Notes: generated by a model from the letters alone, not told the origin. 64,000 bases of DNA from JBFLYO01 sp040756745 (GCA_040756745.1 JBFLYO010000018.1:1-64000), one strand, 5' to 3'; shown: positions 8,634 through 19,890, numbered from the stretch's first letter. Made by a program: numbers and translations.

Positions 8634-9268
8634 GAGCCACCCCGCCCAAAATTTTTGAGCTCAAAATCAAGTTGTCGCCAGTTGACGCTGACAATGTTCA
8701 GCGAGTCGACGGTTTCAGGTACCACAAAGGGGAACTGGTTTTCCACGCGCAGGATCACTTCGATGCCGGTGATTTCCCTGAGCCGGCCAGTTGCAACGGG
8801 CCGGGAGAGCGTGTCGTCATTGTACTTGTGGTACCTGAATTCCAGATGGGTCACCCCGAGGCTCGAGAGTTGCCACTGGCCGTCATTTTCCCGGCGATAG
8901 AGCATGCGCTCGCGTGGATTTGCGGACATGGTCTGCAGCGGACCAAGCATATAGGCCACGGAATCGACCTCGCCGTCCCCTTCAGGATTCTCATCGGTGA
9001 CAAGATCGGTTCTGAAGGCAATGTAATCCGTGCCCGCACAGAGCACGACGGGGCCGGTCATGTTCGCACGATCCGCGCAATACCCGATTCGCCGGAAATC
9101 CTCCTCAAGGATGTTCACAAGCGACATCAGATTCTGCTGAGCGACAATGTCATCATGGGATTGCTGCTTGGCTTGCAGGTTCTGCGCCTGAAACTGCAGC
9201 AGTGTCAGGAGGAATGTTCCCCCAAGGATTGAGGCACCCAGGAAATCGATGACGACTTGGAATCCCAC
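8630..9268 (-). CDS. minor pilin/pseudopilin, PilW-like
   Basis: A 212-residue protein with a single N-terminal hydrophobic helix (MGFQVVIDFLGASILGGTFLL at the start) followed by a Gln-rich helix and a soluble domain. The region NLMSLVNILEEDFRRIGYC is the conserved helix of PilW/GspJ-like minor pilins, which contact other subunits through an E/D-x-R-R-x-G-Y motif. The usual prepilin cleavage Gly-Phe/Glu is not clear; the short MGF start could leave F as residue 1 after processing (inference). It lies between two similar genes in one operon, overlapping the downstream gene and 11 bp from the upstream one. Confidence 0.6.
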   Translation of the reverse strand: MGFQVVIDFLGASILGGTFLLTLLQFQAQNLQAKQQSHDDIVAQQNLMSLVNILEEDFRRIGYCADRANMTGPVVLCAGTDYIAFRTDLVTDENPEGDGEVDSVAYMLGPLQTMSANPRERMLYRRENDGQWQLSSLGVTHLEFRYHKYNDDTLSRPVATGRLREITGIEVILRVENQFPFVVPETVDSLNIVSVNWRQLDFELKNFGRGGS

Positions 9269-9279
9269 TCACCCCTCCG

Positions 9280-9843
9280 TCACAGAAAATTGTAATAGCT
9301 CAGAATGACGCTCTTGTGAATTGCCGCCTGCTCTCCCTGGATCAGGAAGTGATGAACAGTTGAACCGGGCACCGTATCCGTCACCGTAACGGTGAAAATC
9401 TTATACCAGGTCCTCGCGGCCGTCGCCGCATCAGCTGAAGGATCATAGAACTGCACTGTGCAACGGACGTGGAAAAGGCCGACATCAGCCACGCCGACAG
9501 TATCATCAAAGTCATTGAAATCATCCACGTCGTCGAAGTCTCTCATGGAATACTCTCCCCCCTCAGGCCCCAGAACGCTGGAGAGATTCGTGAGGAGCAT
9601 CGTGGAATCCGATGGTCGTGCCGTGCGTGGTTGAACAGCATTGGTGAGGGTGTATTCGTCGAAATAGAGGGAATTGCTGCTCACTTTCTCGATGAATGAG
9701 TTCGCAATGGAGATGGCGTTCAGGCCGATTTTGCTCGTCAGAATAGTCTCCTCTGTCGACAAGTTGCCGACATTCTCCGACAACAAGAGAAGAGCGAACA
9801 GCGTCCCTGCGACAATGAGAAAGATCGTTTCGCTGCGAATCAT
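9280..9843 (-). CDS. pilin-like protein, first gene of the pseudopilin operon
   Basis: A 187-residue protein with an N-terminal membrane helix (about 6-24) and a soluble C-terminal domain containing an Asp-rich turn (DFDDVDDFNDFDD) that could bind calcium. It resembles PilV/GspI-type minor pilins in size and order (small pilin, PilW-like, large PilX-like), but sequence signatures are weak. The ATG at 9843 is preceded by AGGGAGG with 5-nt spacing; a GTG at 9849 is a less likely start. It heads the minus-strand operon. A substrate or assembly partner cannot be named. Confidence 0.55.
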   Translation of the reverse strand: MIRSETIFLIVAGTLFALLLLSENVGNLSTEETILTSKIGLNAISIANSFIEKVSSNSLYFDEYTLTNAVQPRTARPSDSTMLLTNLSSVLGPEGGEYSMRDFDDVDDFNDFDDTVGVADVGLFHVRCTVQFYDPSADAATAARTWYKIFTVTVTDTVPGSTVHHFLIQGEQAAIHKSVILSYYNFL

Positions 9844-10153
9844 CAACACCTCCCTCAGTCACGCCCGGCGGCCCCCCGGAAAGACCTACAATCAGCGCCT
9901 CCAGATTGTACAATCTGCACACCACCGGGCCCCTGTCTGATGTGCAATGCCTGTTCCAACCATCCTCAGATCAAGATCCGGCCTGTGGAGAAAATAATAG
10001 CTGAAAAGGCTGGGTCGGATTGTGATCCGTGACAACAGACAATGCGGGGGACTATGTCGATTGATGAGCGACACCTCCGTATGACCGGAGATCGTTCAAA
10101 CGAGGAGGGTTTCTTACGAGAAGGCGTTGAAAACGGGGGGAAAGCAGGAGGAA
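9844..10153. other. intergenic region without a recognised gene
   Basis: Contains the 5' region of the pilin-like operon and the sequence downstream of the DUF72 remnant. I see no ORF with coding character, no tRNA and no clear terminator. Confidence 0.5.
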
Positions 10154-10258
10154 TCAACCCTCAACAAACGCAATCATCTCTTTCGCGTCAGCGACAGCGT
10201 ATCCCATCATATCGCTGTTGAAATAGAAGTACACATCGGAACCCTTCTCCGTCCCTCG
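10154..10258 (-). pseudogene. 3' remnant of a DUF72-family gene
   Basis: About 30 codons in frame before a stop translate to GSDVYFYFNSDMMGYAVADA and then KEMI. This is the conserved C-terminal strand-helix of DUF72 (YecE-like) TIM-barrel proteins, whose family end is VYVYFNND..GYAV.NA..L. Nothing upstream continues the domain: the frame runs into unrelated residues and then the 3' end of katG. The rest of the gene (normally about 240 residues) is therefore missing. It lies directly downstream of katG and marks a deletion or insertion junction somewhere in 10259-10340. Confidence 0.55.
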
Positions 10259-10340
10259 CCTCAGCTTGGCAGAACGGCTAGGATTGCGGGAAGGACTAAG
10301 AATGGCCGACCGCATGGGCCCATTGGAGACGCTTACGCTA

Positions 10341-12542
<2,202 letters not shown>

Positions 12543-12574
12543 CGGAGGCCCTCCTTTGGTTGTGCAAATCGTAT

Positions 12575-12599
12575 CTAATACTAATTAGGAATAATTATT
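12575..12599. promoter_or_regulatory. PerR/Fur-type operator candidate in the katG promoter
   Basis: Two AT-rich palindromes sit side by side: CTAAT-N4-ATTAG (12575-12588) and AATAATTATT (12590-12599). They cover the spacer and -10 box of the katG promoter. They resemble but do not match the 7-1-7 PerR box (TTATAATnATTATAA). Binding by the adjacent Fur-family protein is inference. Confidence 0.45.
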
Positions 12600-12607
12600 A
12601 ATGTCAA
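12578..12607 (-). promoter_or_regulatory. katG promoter
   Basis: On the minus strand, TTGACA (12607-12602) and TAGTAT (12583-12578) are separated by 18 bp, ending 35 bp ahead of the katG ATG. It overlaps the two palindromes of the adjacent operator. Confidence 0.55.
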
Positions 12608-12619
12608 GACAAAAAAACT

Positions 12620-13072
12620 TCAGTTCCTGGCCCCACCTCTCCGGCACGCGGAACAAAGGACATTGACATACACGCTGTGCCCCAGAACGGTGTTGTCACG
12701 CCGCACATGTTCGGGGATTGAGAGGGCATCCAACTCCGCATCGAGGAGGTTCGTGACTCTCTTGCAGCGAACGCAGACAATGTGGTGGTGTGGCTCAACG
12801 ATCGGGTCGAACCGTACGGTTTCGTGCAGCGGGGTCAGACGCGCAATGATCCCATGTCGCTCGAACGACTCCAAGGTCGCATAGACCGTGGCACGAGAGA
12901 TCGTCGGATGGGACCGTTTGATCCTGCGGTGAAGTTTATCAGGACTGGGATGCGATTCGTCCCGCAGCAGCGCTTGGTAAATAAGTAACCTCTGCGGCGT
13001 TACCTTCAGCCCGGCAGTTCTGCACTGCTCGACGAACTTCTGAATTCTGGATTCTTCGCTTTTCCTCGTCAC
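12620..13072 (-). CDS. perR: Fur-family transcriptional regulator, PerR-like
   Basis: A 150-residue winged-helix metalloregulator. The DNA-binding part, GLKVTPQRLLIYQALLRDES and HPTISRATVYATLESFERHG, is followed by the dimerisation and metal domain with HHHIVCVRCKRV and a C-terminal CSACRRGG, giving the two CxxC structural-zinc pairs of Fur/PerR. A GTG at 13072 preceded by GGAGG with 7-nt spacing is chosen; an ATG at 13099 would add nine residues. Position immediately upstream of katG and the operator in between point to a peroxide-sensing role rather than iron control. The metal-ligand Asp that separates PerR from Fur cannot be judged with certainty by eye. Confidence 0.85.
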   Translation of the reverse strand: MTRKSEESRIQKFVEQCRTAGLKVTPQRLLIYQALLRDESHPSPDKLHRRIKRSHPTISRATVYATLESFERHGIIARLTPLHETVRFDPIVEPHHHIVCVRCKRVTNLLDAELDALSIPEHVRRDNTVLGHSVYVNVLCSACRRGGARN

Positions 13073-13339
13073 TGAGGGGCCTCCCCATCCTGAGATCATA
13101 CAAACATAACGATCAAAAAAGCAAAGGGCAATCATGGTTTGCAGTGTCGCTGATGATTGCTGCGAACGGTTTCTGAGATTCAACGCCAGTCGGAAAACCG
13201 CCGACTGCGTTGAACCTCTGTAACCGCTCATCGAAGGATCCTGAAGGCTCCCACATCTCCGGTCAACTTCTGCGATCCGGGACTGCCAGCGCTTCCAACG
13301 ACGCGGAAGCCCGGGCCGCCGAAAGTCCAATCAAATTCA

Positions 13340-13439
13340 GATATCCGATATCAGGTATCCTGCCAGCCGCCTGCCTGCCGTGAGGCAGGGCAGGCAGGCT
13401 GATATCTGAACTCGAAAGTCCGCCTTCGGCGGACTTTCG
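13340..13439. repeat. composite palindromic repeat, copy 1
   Basis: Starts with GATATC blocks 7 bp apart (13340 and 13347), then an imperfect GCCTGCC/GGCAGGC hairpin, another GATATCTGAA (13401-13410), and a 12-bp-stem hairpin CGAAAGTCCGCC-TTC-GGCGGACTTTCG (13413-13439). Copy 2, at 14036-14095, has the same order and an identical final hairpin. Confidence 0.8.
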
Positions 13440-13444
13440 CGGGA

Positions 13445-13457
13445 CGGCCTCCTGCGT
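13445..13457 (-). repeat. 13-bp remnant of the tRNA-Asp anticodon arm
   Basis: CGGCCTCCTGCGT follows copy 1 of the composite repeat and is identical to part of the tRNA-Asp gene (14120-14132), which follows copy 2 of the same repeat. About 20 bp of the tRNA 3' part are missing here. It looks like the relic of a duplicated tRNA-Asp 3' half. Confidence 0.5.
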
Positions 13458-13641
13458 CATGAATGAGCTTGACCATGCCCCTCCACTCTATCGCGAATGG
13501 TGATTCTCTCTTCCCTCCAATCGGAAAATGTCCGATTCCCGTGTATTAATGAGGAGATGGGGACGAGGAGGAAATTCGCGAAGGGAGCAGGGCCGTAGAA
13601 GGCTTACCATGCGTGGACAAAGTAGAATGGAGAGAGATCGG

Positions 13642-14007
13642 ATGCCTACAGGAACTGACATTCAGGAGCGATTAACCGGGTTCGCAGTTCAGGTTATGGA
13701 ATTCTGCGACTCTATGCCAAAGACGTTCGCAGGGAGGCACGTGAGCGAGCAACTCCTCAGATCCGGAACCGCCGCAGCAGCCAACTATGCAGAAGTTCGG
13801 GGAGCGGAGAGCCGAAATGACTTCATCCACAAGCTCGGCGTTGTGCGCAAGGAACTCAACGAATCGCTGGTTTGGCTTCGGATTCTGGAGCGCCGTGGAA
13901 TAGGCGCCGATGGCGAGGTGACCGCTCTGTTACGGGAGTGCGATGAACTCTGCAGGATTATCTCGGCCAGCAGGAAGACGGCCGAGGCGAATGCGAAGAA
14001 GGTGTGA
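13642..14007 (+). CDS. four-helix-bundle protein of the 23S rRNA intervening-sequence (IVP/S23) family
   Basis: A 121-residue, largely helical protein. The family's hallmark stretches are present: an N-terminal helix ending RLTGFAVQVMEFCDSMPKT, then AGRHVSEQLLRSGTAAAANY-AEV, then DFIHKLGVVRKELNESLVWL and a final helix. The length fits PF05635-type proteins. Members were first found inside 23S rRNA intervening sequences; this one is not in an rRNA gene but lies between two copies of a composite palindromic repeat, beside tRNA-Asp. The ATG at 13642 follows GGAGAGAG with 5-nt spacing; earlier in-frame ATGs (13627, 13609) add basic residues without family match. Function is unknown. Avd of diversity-generating retroelements has the same fold, but no reverse transcriptase is nearby. 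Confidence 0.8.
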   Translation: MPTGTDIQERLTGFAVQVMEFCDSMPKTFAGRHVSEQLLRSGTAAAANYAEVRGAESRNDFIHKLGVVRKELNESLVWLRILERRGIGADGEVTALLRECDELCRIISASRKTAEANAKKV

Positions 14008-14035
14008 ACGCGTTACATGAATACAATCAAATTCA

Positions 14036-14155
<120 letters not shown>

Positions 14156-14170
<15 letters not shown>

Positions 14171-14340
14171 AGATGCTTAACCTAACCAAATTGAGTGGCG
14201 CCCATGGCGCCACGAAATCCCGCCCGGTGTTTGGGCGGGACTGAGCTACCACCCCAGATGCATAACCTAACCAAGTTGAGTGGCGCACCCGGCGCCACGA
14301 AACCCCGCCCGGTGTTTGGGCGGGACTGAGCTACCACCCC
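14156..14340. repeat. 85-bp tandem repeat built on the tRNA-Asp 5' end
   Basis: The 15-bp block CTGAGCTACCACCCC (complement of tRNA-Asp nt 1-15) occurs at 14156, 14241 and 14326, exactly 85 bp apart. The 70 bp between blocks are near-identical and hold two hairpins: GTGGCGCC-CAT-GGCGCCAC (14195-14213) and TCCCGCCC-N7-GGGCGGGA (14218-14240). The stretch before the hairpins on the plus strand (CTAACCAAATTGAG) mimics the tRNA D-loop. The second unit keeps the pairing with small changes. This does not encode a second functional tRNA. Confidence 0.9.
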
Positions 14341-14743
14341 GAGCAATTGACGATTGACAATTGACGGTGGACGATTGACAACCGACCGAATCAAAATACG
14401 AAATAATGGGCCGAGAATCAAGGAAAGGAGCTCATAAACCCTTGCGAATTCCCATGAACGCCCCGCCAACCGCCTCACCTCCCCTTGCTAGTGTGAACAG
14501 AGTCGATTACATTCGCTTGACGTGACATTGGTCGACGAACGATGGACCTGGCTGGCTGCTCTTCAGCTGCCATGGATGTCGTGTCAGACCTGAGAGCGCA
14601 AGTCCTCATCTACCTGTTGTTTGCACTCCCACCTCTCCCTTTCGGCAACCATAAGGCCCATCGCAAGGGTCCGTTCACCCCTAACTATTCATTGTGACCT
14701 TCTGACCCTCCTGTCGGAACTCTTTAGGAATGTCGGGGCAGAA
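14341..14743. other. intergenic region with ATTGAC-type short repeats
   Basis: 14343-14384 consists of reiterated and inverted short words (CAATTGACGATTGACAATTG and variants). The rest up to 14743 shows no convincing gene; it presumably carries the promoter of the following gene, which I cannot place. Confidence 0.5.
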
Positions 14744-15478
14744 ATGAACGGCCTACCCCCTCACGATCTTTGGTTCCCCCCCGGAAGCCCCTTCGCTCCC
14801 TGGCGTGCACTTGCGTTAAAGGAGCGCAGAGGACGTTGTCTCCCGTATACGATTGCCGCTCTCTGCCTGTTCACTCTGACCGTGCTTGCTCCCGATACGG
14901 GAGCCGGCGGCCTTCACGTACCCGCAGATTCCAGCGCCGAGCGACACTCGACTGCCGAGGAGAGAAAACCGGCGCTTCCGGGCGAAGGGTGGATAGGATC
15001 CGGCTGCTACTGGGACTTTCACGATTCGGTTTTCTTCGCTCAGGGTTACTCCACTCTTGGTAGGGCGTACTACGAGCCAAAAGACTTCGGCGACTTCACG
15101 TTTGAAGTCCGATTGATGAAGCTCGCAGAGGACGGGGCGCTCGAGCTCGTCTTTCGGTACGACGAGAACAAAGTCGAAGGCTATCATATCTACCTGTGGC
15201 CACATGGAGGATTTGGTGTGGGGAAGCTTGATGGGCCGATGCGATCCGGTCCAGTGTTCGGACCGCCTGCCCATTTCAACAGGGAACTCAATGCGTGGAA
15301 CAACATCAAAGTGATCGGGCGTGGGGAGCGATTCGACTTTTTCATTAACGGATTCCATGTGTGGACGGCGAGGGATGGTAAATTTCGGCGCGGGAAACTG
15401 GGCCTTGGCATGCCTGGTGATCTCCGCCAACTCGCGAGATTCCAAATCATCAGGATGAGCGACACCCCCGAGGAATAG
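14744..15478 (+). CDS. DUF1080/LamG-like carbohydrate-associated protein
   Basis: A 244-residue protein with a hydrophobic segment near residues 35-50 (probable signal or anchor) and a concanavalin-like beta-sandwich domain. The run FGDFTFEVRLMKLAEDGALE, then LVFRYDENKVEGYHIYLWPH, and later LNAWNNIKVIGRGERFDFFI-NG is typical of DUF1080 (3-keto-disaccharide hydrolase-like) domains, which bind or cleave glycans. The start is uncertain: an ATG at 14621 is also in frame, and 14744 is preferred only because it gives a more compact signal region. The stop is 4 bp ahead of the hybrid histidine kinase gene, so the two are probably co-transcribed, and this protein may be part of the stimulus being sensed (inference). 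Confidence 0.65.
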   Translation: MNGLPPHDLWFPPGSPFAPWRALALKERRGRCLPYTIAALCLFTLTVLAPDTGAGGLHVPADSSAERHSTAEERKPALPGEGWIGSGCYWDFHDSVFFAQGYSTLGRAYYEPKDFGDFTFEVRLMKLAEDGALELVFRYDENKVEGYHIYLWPHGGFGVGKLDGPMRSGPVFGPPAHFNRELNAWNNIKVIGRGERFDFFINGFHVWTARDGKFRRGKLGLGMPGDLRQLARFQIIRMSDTPEE

Positions 15479-15482
15479 GAAG

Positions 15483-18400
15483 ATGGTCATTCCCTGCCGG
15501 CAACCAGGCCAGCGTGACAAGCAATCAGGGTTGCCTCCCCTCTTGCAGAGATTGCTCGTTGCGCTTCTCCTGAGCCTTCCCGCGCTGCGAAGTGCCAACG
15601 CGCTTCAATCCCTTCCTCTTGAGATCGTGAAGAAGGACTTCAAGGCCTTTTGCATCCTCCAGGACCGGTTAGGATTCATGTGGTTTGGGTCGTTGAGCGG
15701 CCTCTATCGATATGATGGCTACATGTTCAACGCGTTCCGGCATGATGCTGTTGACACAACGACGCTCTCCGACGATCAGGTAAATGCGCTGGCCGAAGAT
15801 GGCACGGGAAATCTCTGGGTCGGAACGCGGGTTGGTCTGGATAGACTGAATCCCTTCACGGGAAGGGTGACGCGGTTCGTGCTCGATCGCTCGATGGCCA
15901 CGGAAAGGGCGGGAACATTCGTGACGTCGCTCCTCGTCGACAGGGAAGGGACTCTGTGGATTGGGACACAGGAGCAGGGGGTGCTGGAAGCCATGATGAG
16001 AAACACGAGAGGAGAGGATACCCTCGTGATTAGGCGCCATACGTGGCGGCCCGACGATTCCTCAAGCCTCAGCAATCCCCACGTTCACGCCTTGTGCGAC
16101 GACTCTCGCAGCCACGGGCAGTACCTCTTTGTTGCGACATCACACGGACTCAATCGACTTGACAAGCGGACGGGGAGGAGCGTCCGGTTCTTTCATGAGC
16201 CGGGGAACCAGGAGAGCATGAGCCACAACGAGGTGTGGAATATCAGTGAGGACAGCTCGGGAGACATTTGGCTTGGCGTCGGGAACGGGGTCTGCCGAAT
16301 GGTGCGCCGGCAGGACGGGAGCACGATCTTTCGCTCGGTCCCATTAGACCTCCGCGATCCTGTGTTCAACATTTGCCACTCCCATGATGGGTCAATCTGG
16401 ATCACTACGCACGCGTCGGAGATCATTCGGCTGGATTCCGCGGGTCGCCAGGCTGGTCGACATTCGTTGACATGGACAATTAACGGCCGCCTCATGCCGG
16501 ATCCAGTCCTGTCCACGCTCTGTGACCGGCAGGGAACGCTCTGGATCGGCTCGTCATACCACCTCTGGCGGGTGGATCCTATGCGGAAGAGTTTCCACTT
16601 CGTCCCTATTGCCCCGCCCCGTCGCCAATGGCAGATGGCGATTACTGACTTCGTCGAGGACCGCCAGGGTGACCTCTGGATTGCAACGACGTCGCGGGGA
16701 CTCCTCCGCGCTCGAGCAGCGAGCCGTGACACAATCAACTACGCACATGTCCCGGGCGATCCCCGCAGCCTCTGCTGGAACGAAGTGCAACGCATCCTGC
16801 AGGATCAGACTGGCTCGCTCTGGATCGGGACGACAAACGGCCTCGACCAGTACGACCCGCGGACAGACTCGTTCAAACACTTCCGGCGAGATTCGCGGAA
16901 CGCGGAGAACATCCGGGGATTGTCCGGAAACTGCGTTTACGAGATTTACGAGGATCACGCCGGAGACCTCTGGATCGCCACGAATGGCGGCCTCTCTAGG
17001 CTGGATCGCGGAACAATGCGTTTCCAGCACTACCTCCACAAGGGGGAAATGCTAGACCTCGGATTCTACATCGGTGCCGTCTGTCAGCCCCGGACCTGGA
17101 CTGATGGGAGCCTTTTGCTGGGCTCCAGGGGGCTGTACAAATTCCGTCCGGCCGACGGATCTCTCGCCCGCTATGAGCACGTGTCAGATCTGCCAGGTTC
17201 GCACGTCGACCATATGATTCACACCCTGTACGAGGATGCAACGGCCAACATCTGGGTAGGCACGTTTGCGGGGCTGTTCATGCTGGGAGCCAACGGGACG
17301 TTTCGAGACTTCAGAGAAGAACAGTCGCTACCCACCAGTCTGGTGAGCCAGATCATCGAGGACCGTGATGGTTTTCTCTGGGTAGGCACGGCCGATAAGG
17401 GGTTGGTGAAATACGATCCCACCGGAGGCACACTCCGGACCTACGAAGTGAAAGAAGGGTTCCTCACAAACGAGTTCCCCGTTTCCAGTCCCTGCAGGTC
17501 GAAGGACGGGACGCTCTATTTCGGGAGAGGAAATGGACTTACTCGATTCAACCCGCAATCTGTTCGCGACAACACATTCGTTCCCCCGATTCGCATCACC
17601 GGGATGCGGATCTTTGACCGGCCGCATGTTCCGGAGCGGGGATTCGATGAGTCTGATGGGATCACTCTCTCCCATACAGAGACCATGCTGGTCATCGAGT
17701 TCATCGCGCTCAGCTTCACGGACGCCGAGGAGAATCAATATGCCTATAGAATGGAGGGATTATCCGACGAGTGGTTCTTCTGCAAATCCCAGCGGACTGC
17801 TACATTCACCAACCTCGATCCCGGGGAATACGTCTTCCACGTAAAAGGTTCAAACTGTGACGGACTCTGGAACGAGGCCGGGACCTCTTTGCGTATCGTG
17901 ATCACTCCTCCTTGGTGGAGAACCGCGTGGGCCTATGGTCTGTACGGCGTGATCCTCATGTCCGCGCTGTACGGGGTGCATCGCACCCGGCTCAACAGGC
18001 AACGTTTGAGACACCAGTTGCAGATTGAGCAGCTCGAAGCCCAGAAGCTGAAAGAGGTCGATCAGGTCAAGTCCCGATTCTTCTCGAATGTCTCCCATGA
18101 ATTCCGCACGCCGCTGACGCTGATCATCGGTCCCGCGGAGAAGCTCCGCGCTTCGCTCAGCGATCCTCGTTCGCTTGAGGATGCGAACCTCATCTACCGC
18201 AACGCCAAAAAACTCCACGGACTCATCAATCAGCTCCTCGACTTCGCCCGGGTGGAAGCGGGAAGCATGAAGTTGGCCGTGAGCTCTGGCGATATCGTGG
18301 TGTTCGTTAACCGGGCCGTACAGTCGTACCAGTCATGGGCCGAACGAAAAAGGATAGGTTTGACCTTCGAGTGTGATCAGGACTTCTTCAGAGGGTTCTT

Positions 18401-19643
18401 CGACCGGGACAAGGTGGAGAAGATCCTCAACAATCTGGTCTCCAACGCGCTGAAATTCACGCAGGAGGGCGGACGTGTCACCGTGTCGCTCTCCAATCTG
18501 CAATCCGGAGGTCACAGGCCTGCGGAGTTGGCCGTGTGTGATACCGGCATCGGCATCTCCGCTGAACATCTCCCGCATATCTTCGACCGTTTCTACCGGA
18601 TTGACGAATCGCACAAGACGGAGGGAACCGGCATCGGCCTCGCGCTCACAAGGGAGCTTGTGGAACTGCATCATGGGACGATTTCAGTGAAGAGCGAGAC
18701 GGCAAAAGGGTCGGAATTCATCGTGCGTATTCCTCTGCATCGCGAAGCCTACAGCGACGATGAGATTGCGGAGAGCCGGGTGGGAACCGAGACGGAAGGG
18801 GAGCTGGGGAGATTCGTATCGGCGGCAGAGTCGGTGCCTTCATTGCCGGCGGAATTGCCTTGCCCCGGAGAAAGGCCCATCATCCTCGTGGTTGAAGACA
18901 ATGCCGATGTCCGTGCCTACGTCCGTGGGTACCTTGAGGCAGAGTATGCTGTCCTGGAAGCAGAAGATGGAGCCAAGGGACTGGCAAAGTCGATAGAGAC
19001 GATCCCCGATCTTGTTGTGAGCGACGTGATGATGCCTGCCATGGACGGGTACGAGCTCTGCCGTGCGCTCAAGCAGGACGAGCGGACGAGCCACATCCCC
19101 GTCATTCTTCTCACAGCACGAGCGGCTACGGAGAGCAAGATCGAGGGACTGGCGACCGGCGCGGACGACTATCTGACGAAACCGTTTGAAGCGCCGGAGT
19201 TGCTTGCTCGCATCAGCAATCTTATAGAGGGGAGGCGCCTGTTGCGTGAGAAATGGAGCAAAACTGTGGCGCTGAGACCTGGCGAAGTAGCTGTTACATC
19301 ACTGGACGATCCGTTCCTGAGACGGGTCATGGCGAGTGTGCAGACCAACATGGGGAAAGCGAGCTATGGCGTCGATGAACTGGCGCACGATGCTTGCCTG
19401 AGCCGCTCGCAGCTTCACCGGAAGTTAGTGGCGCTGACGAATCTGCCCCCTGCTGAGTTCACCCGCCGTATGCGGCTGTTGCGGGCCAGGGACATGCTTG
19501 ATAAAAACGCCGGAACGGTCGCAGAAGTGGCCGAATATGTTGGATTCTCTGATGCCTCGTATTTCGCCCACGCCTTTCAGAAGGAGTTCGGCGTTCTCCC
19601 AAGCGAAGTTCGTCGTACCGGCAGCATTCCCTCCAGAGCCTAG
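15483..19643 (+). CDS. hybrid two-component system protein (propeller sensor, histidine kinase, receiver, AraC HTH)
   Basis: A 1386-residue one-polypeptide sensor-regulator (HTCS). In order: signal peptide (about 20-40), beta-propeller sensor of two-component-regulator repeats (about 45-730; units such as IWIGTTNGLDQYDP and LWVGTRVGLDRLNP), Y_Y_Y domain (about 740-805), a transmembrane helix (about 814-835), the dimerisation/phosphoacceptor helix with His872 in FSNVSHEFRTPLTL, an ATPase domain with N, G1 and G2 boxes (DTGIGIS, TGIGLALT), a receiver with phosphoacceptor Asp1181 (VVSDVMMPAMDGYE), and a C-terminal AraC-type HTH pair (about 1285-1380). Such proteins sense oligosaccharides in the periplasm and switch on catabolic genes. 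No polysaccharide utilisation locus is adjacent; the DUF1080 gene just upstream is the only candidate partner. Confidence 0.95.
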   Translation: MVIPCRQPGQRDKQSGLPPLLQRLLVALLLSLPALRSANALQSLPLEIVKKDFKAFCILQDRLGFMWFGSLSGLYRYDGYMFNAFRHDAVDTTTLSDDQVNALAEDGTGNLWVGTRVGLDRLNPFTGRVTRFVLDRSMATERAGTFVTSLLVDREGTLWIGTQEQGVLEAMMRNTRGEDTLVIRRHTWRPDDSSSLSNPHVHALCDDSRSHGQYLFVATSHGLNRLDKRTGRSVRFFHEPGNQESMSHNEVWNISEDSSGDIWLGVGNGVCRMVRRQDGSTIFRSVPLDLRDPVFNICHSHDGSIWITTHASEIIRLDSAGRQAGRHSLTWTINGRLMPDPVLSTLCDRQGTLWIGSSYHLWRVDPMRKSFHFVPIAPPRRQWQMAITDFVEDRQGDLWIATTSRGLLRARAASRDTINYAHVPGDPRSLCWNEVQRILQDQTGSLWIGTTNGLDQYDPRTDSFKHFRRDSRNAENIRGLSGNCVYEIYEDHAGDLWIATNGGLSRLDRGTMRFQHYLHKGEMLDLGFYIGAVCQPRTWTDGSLLLGSRGLYKFRPADGSLARYEHVSDLPGSHVDHMIHTLYEDATANIWVGTFAGLFMLGANGTFRDFREEQSLPTSLVSQIIEDRDGFLWVGTADKGLVKYDPTGGTLRTYEVKEGFLTNEFPVSSPCRSKDGTLYFGRGNGLTRFNPQSVRDNTFVPPIRITGMRIFDRPHVPERGFDESDGITLSHTETMLVIEFIALSFTDAEENQYAYRMEGLSDEWFFCKSQRTATFTNLDPGEYVFHVKGSNCDGLWNEAGTSLRIVITPPWWRTAWAYGLYGVILMSALYGVHRTRLNRQRLRHQLQIEQLEAQKLKEVDQVKSRFFSNVSHEFRTPLTLIIGPAEKLRASLSDPRSLEDANLIYRNAKKLHGLINQLLDFARVEAGSMKLAVSSGDIVVFVNRAVQSYQSWAERKRIGLTFECDQDFFRGFFDRDKVEKILNNLVSNALKFTQEGGRVTVSLSNLQSGGHRPAELAVCDTGIGISAEHLPHIFDRFYRIDESHKTEGTGIGLALTRELVELHHGTISVKSETAKGSEFIVRIPLHREAYSDDEIAESRVGTETEGELGRFVSAAESVPSLPAELPCPGERPIILVVEDNADVRAYVRGYLEAEYAVLEAEDGAKGLAKSIETIPDLVVSDVMMPAMDGYELCRALKQDERTSHIPVILLTARAATESKIEGLATGADDYLTKPFEAPELLARISNLIEGRRLLREKWSKTVALRPGEVAVTSLDDPFLRRVMASVQTNMGKASYGVDELAHDACLSRSQLHRKLVALTNLPPAEFTRRMRLLRARDMLDKNAGTVAEVAEYVGFSDASYFAHAFQKEFGVLPSEVRRTGSIPSRA

Positions 19644-19890
19644 ACAACTGAGCCTGACCCCTCGTTTGGCATCCATTCCCGGCGTTTGTCTCATCGTTGC
19701 GCCGATGTGGCAAAATGCGACAAAACCTCTTCTCTTTGCGACACAAACCCTAACCTCTCTCACCTGCACGTTGCTACATTGAGGCATTCAAAGCCGGAGT
19801 TGCGTCGGGTCCCCGATCTTCTGACCGAAGGTTCCAGTGAAGGGGCGTGGAGATCCGCACTACGCCGGAGAGTTCAGCTATCTGATTTCA

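Noticed and set aside
13642..14007. Diversity-generating retroelement with Avd accessory protein
   Set aside because: The four-helix-bundle protein has the fold of Avd, but there is no reverse transcriptase, template repeat or variable-repeat gene in the window.
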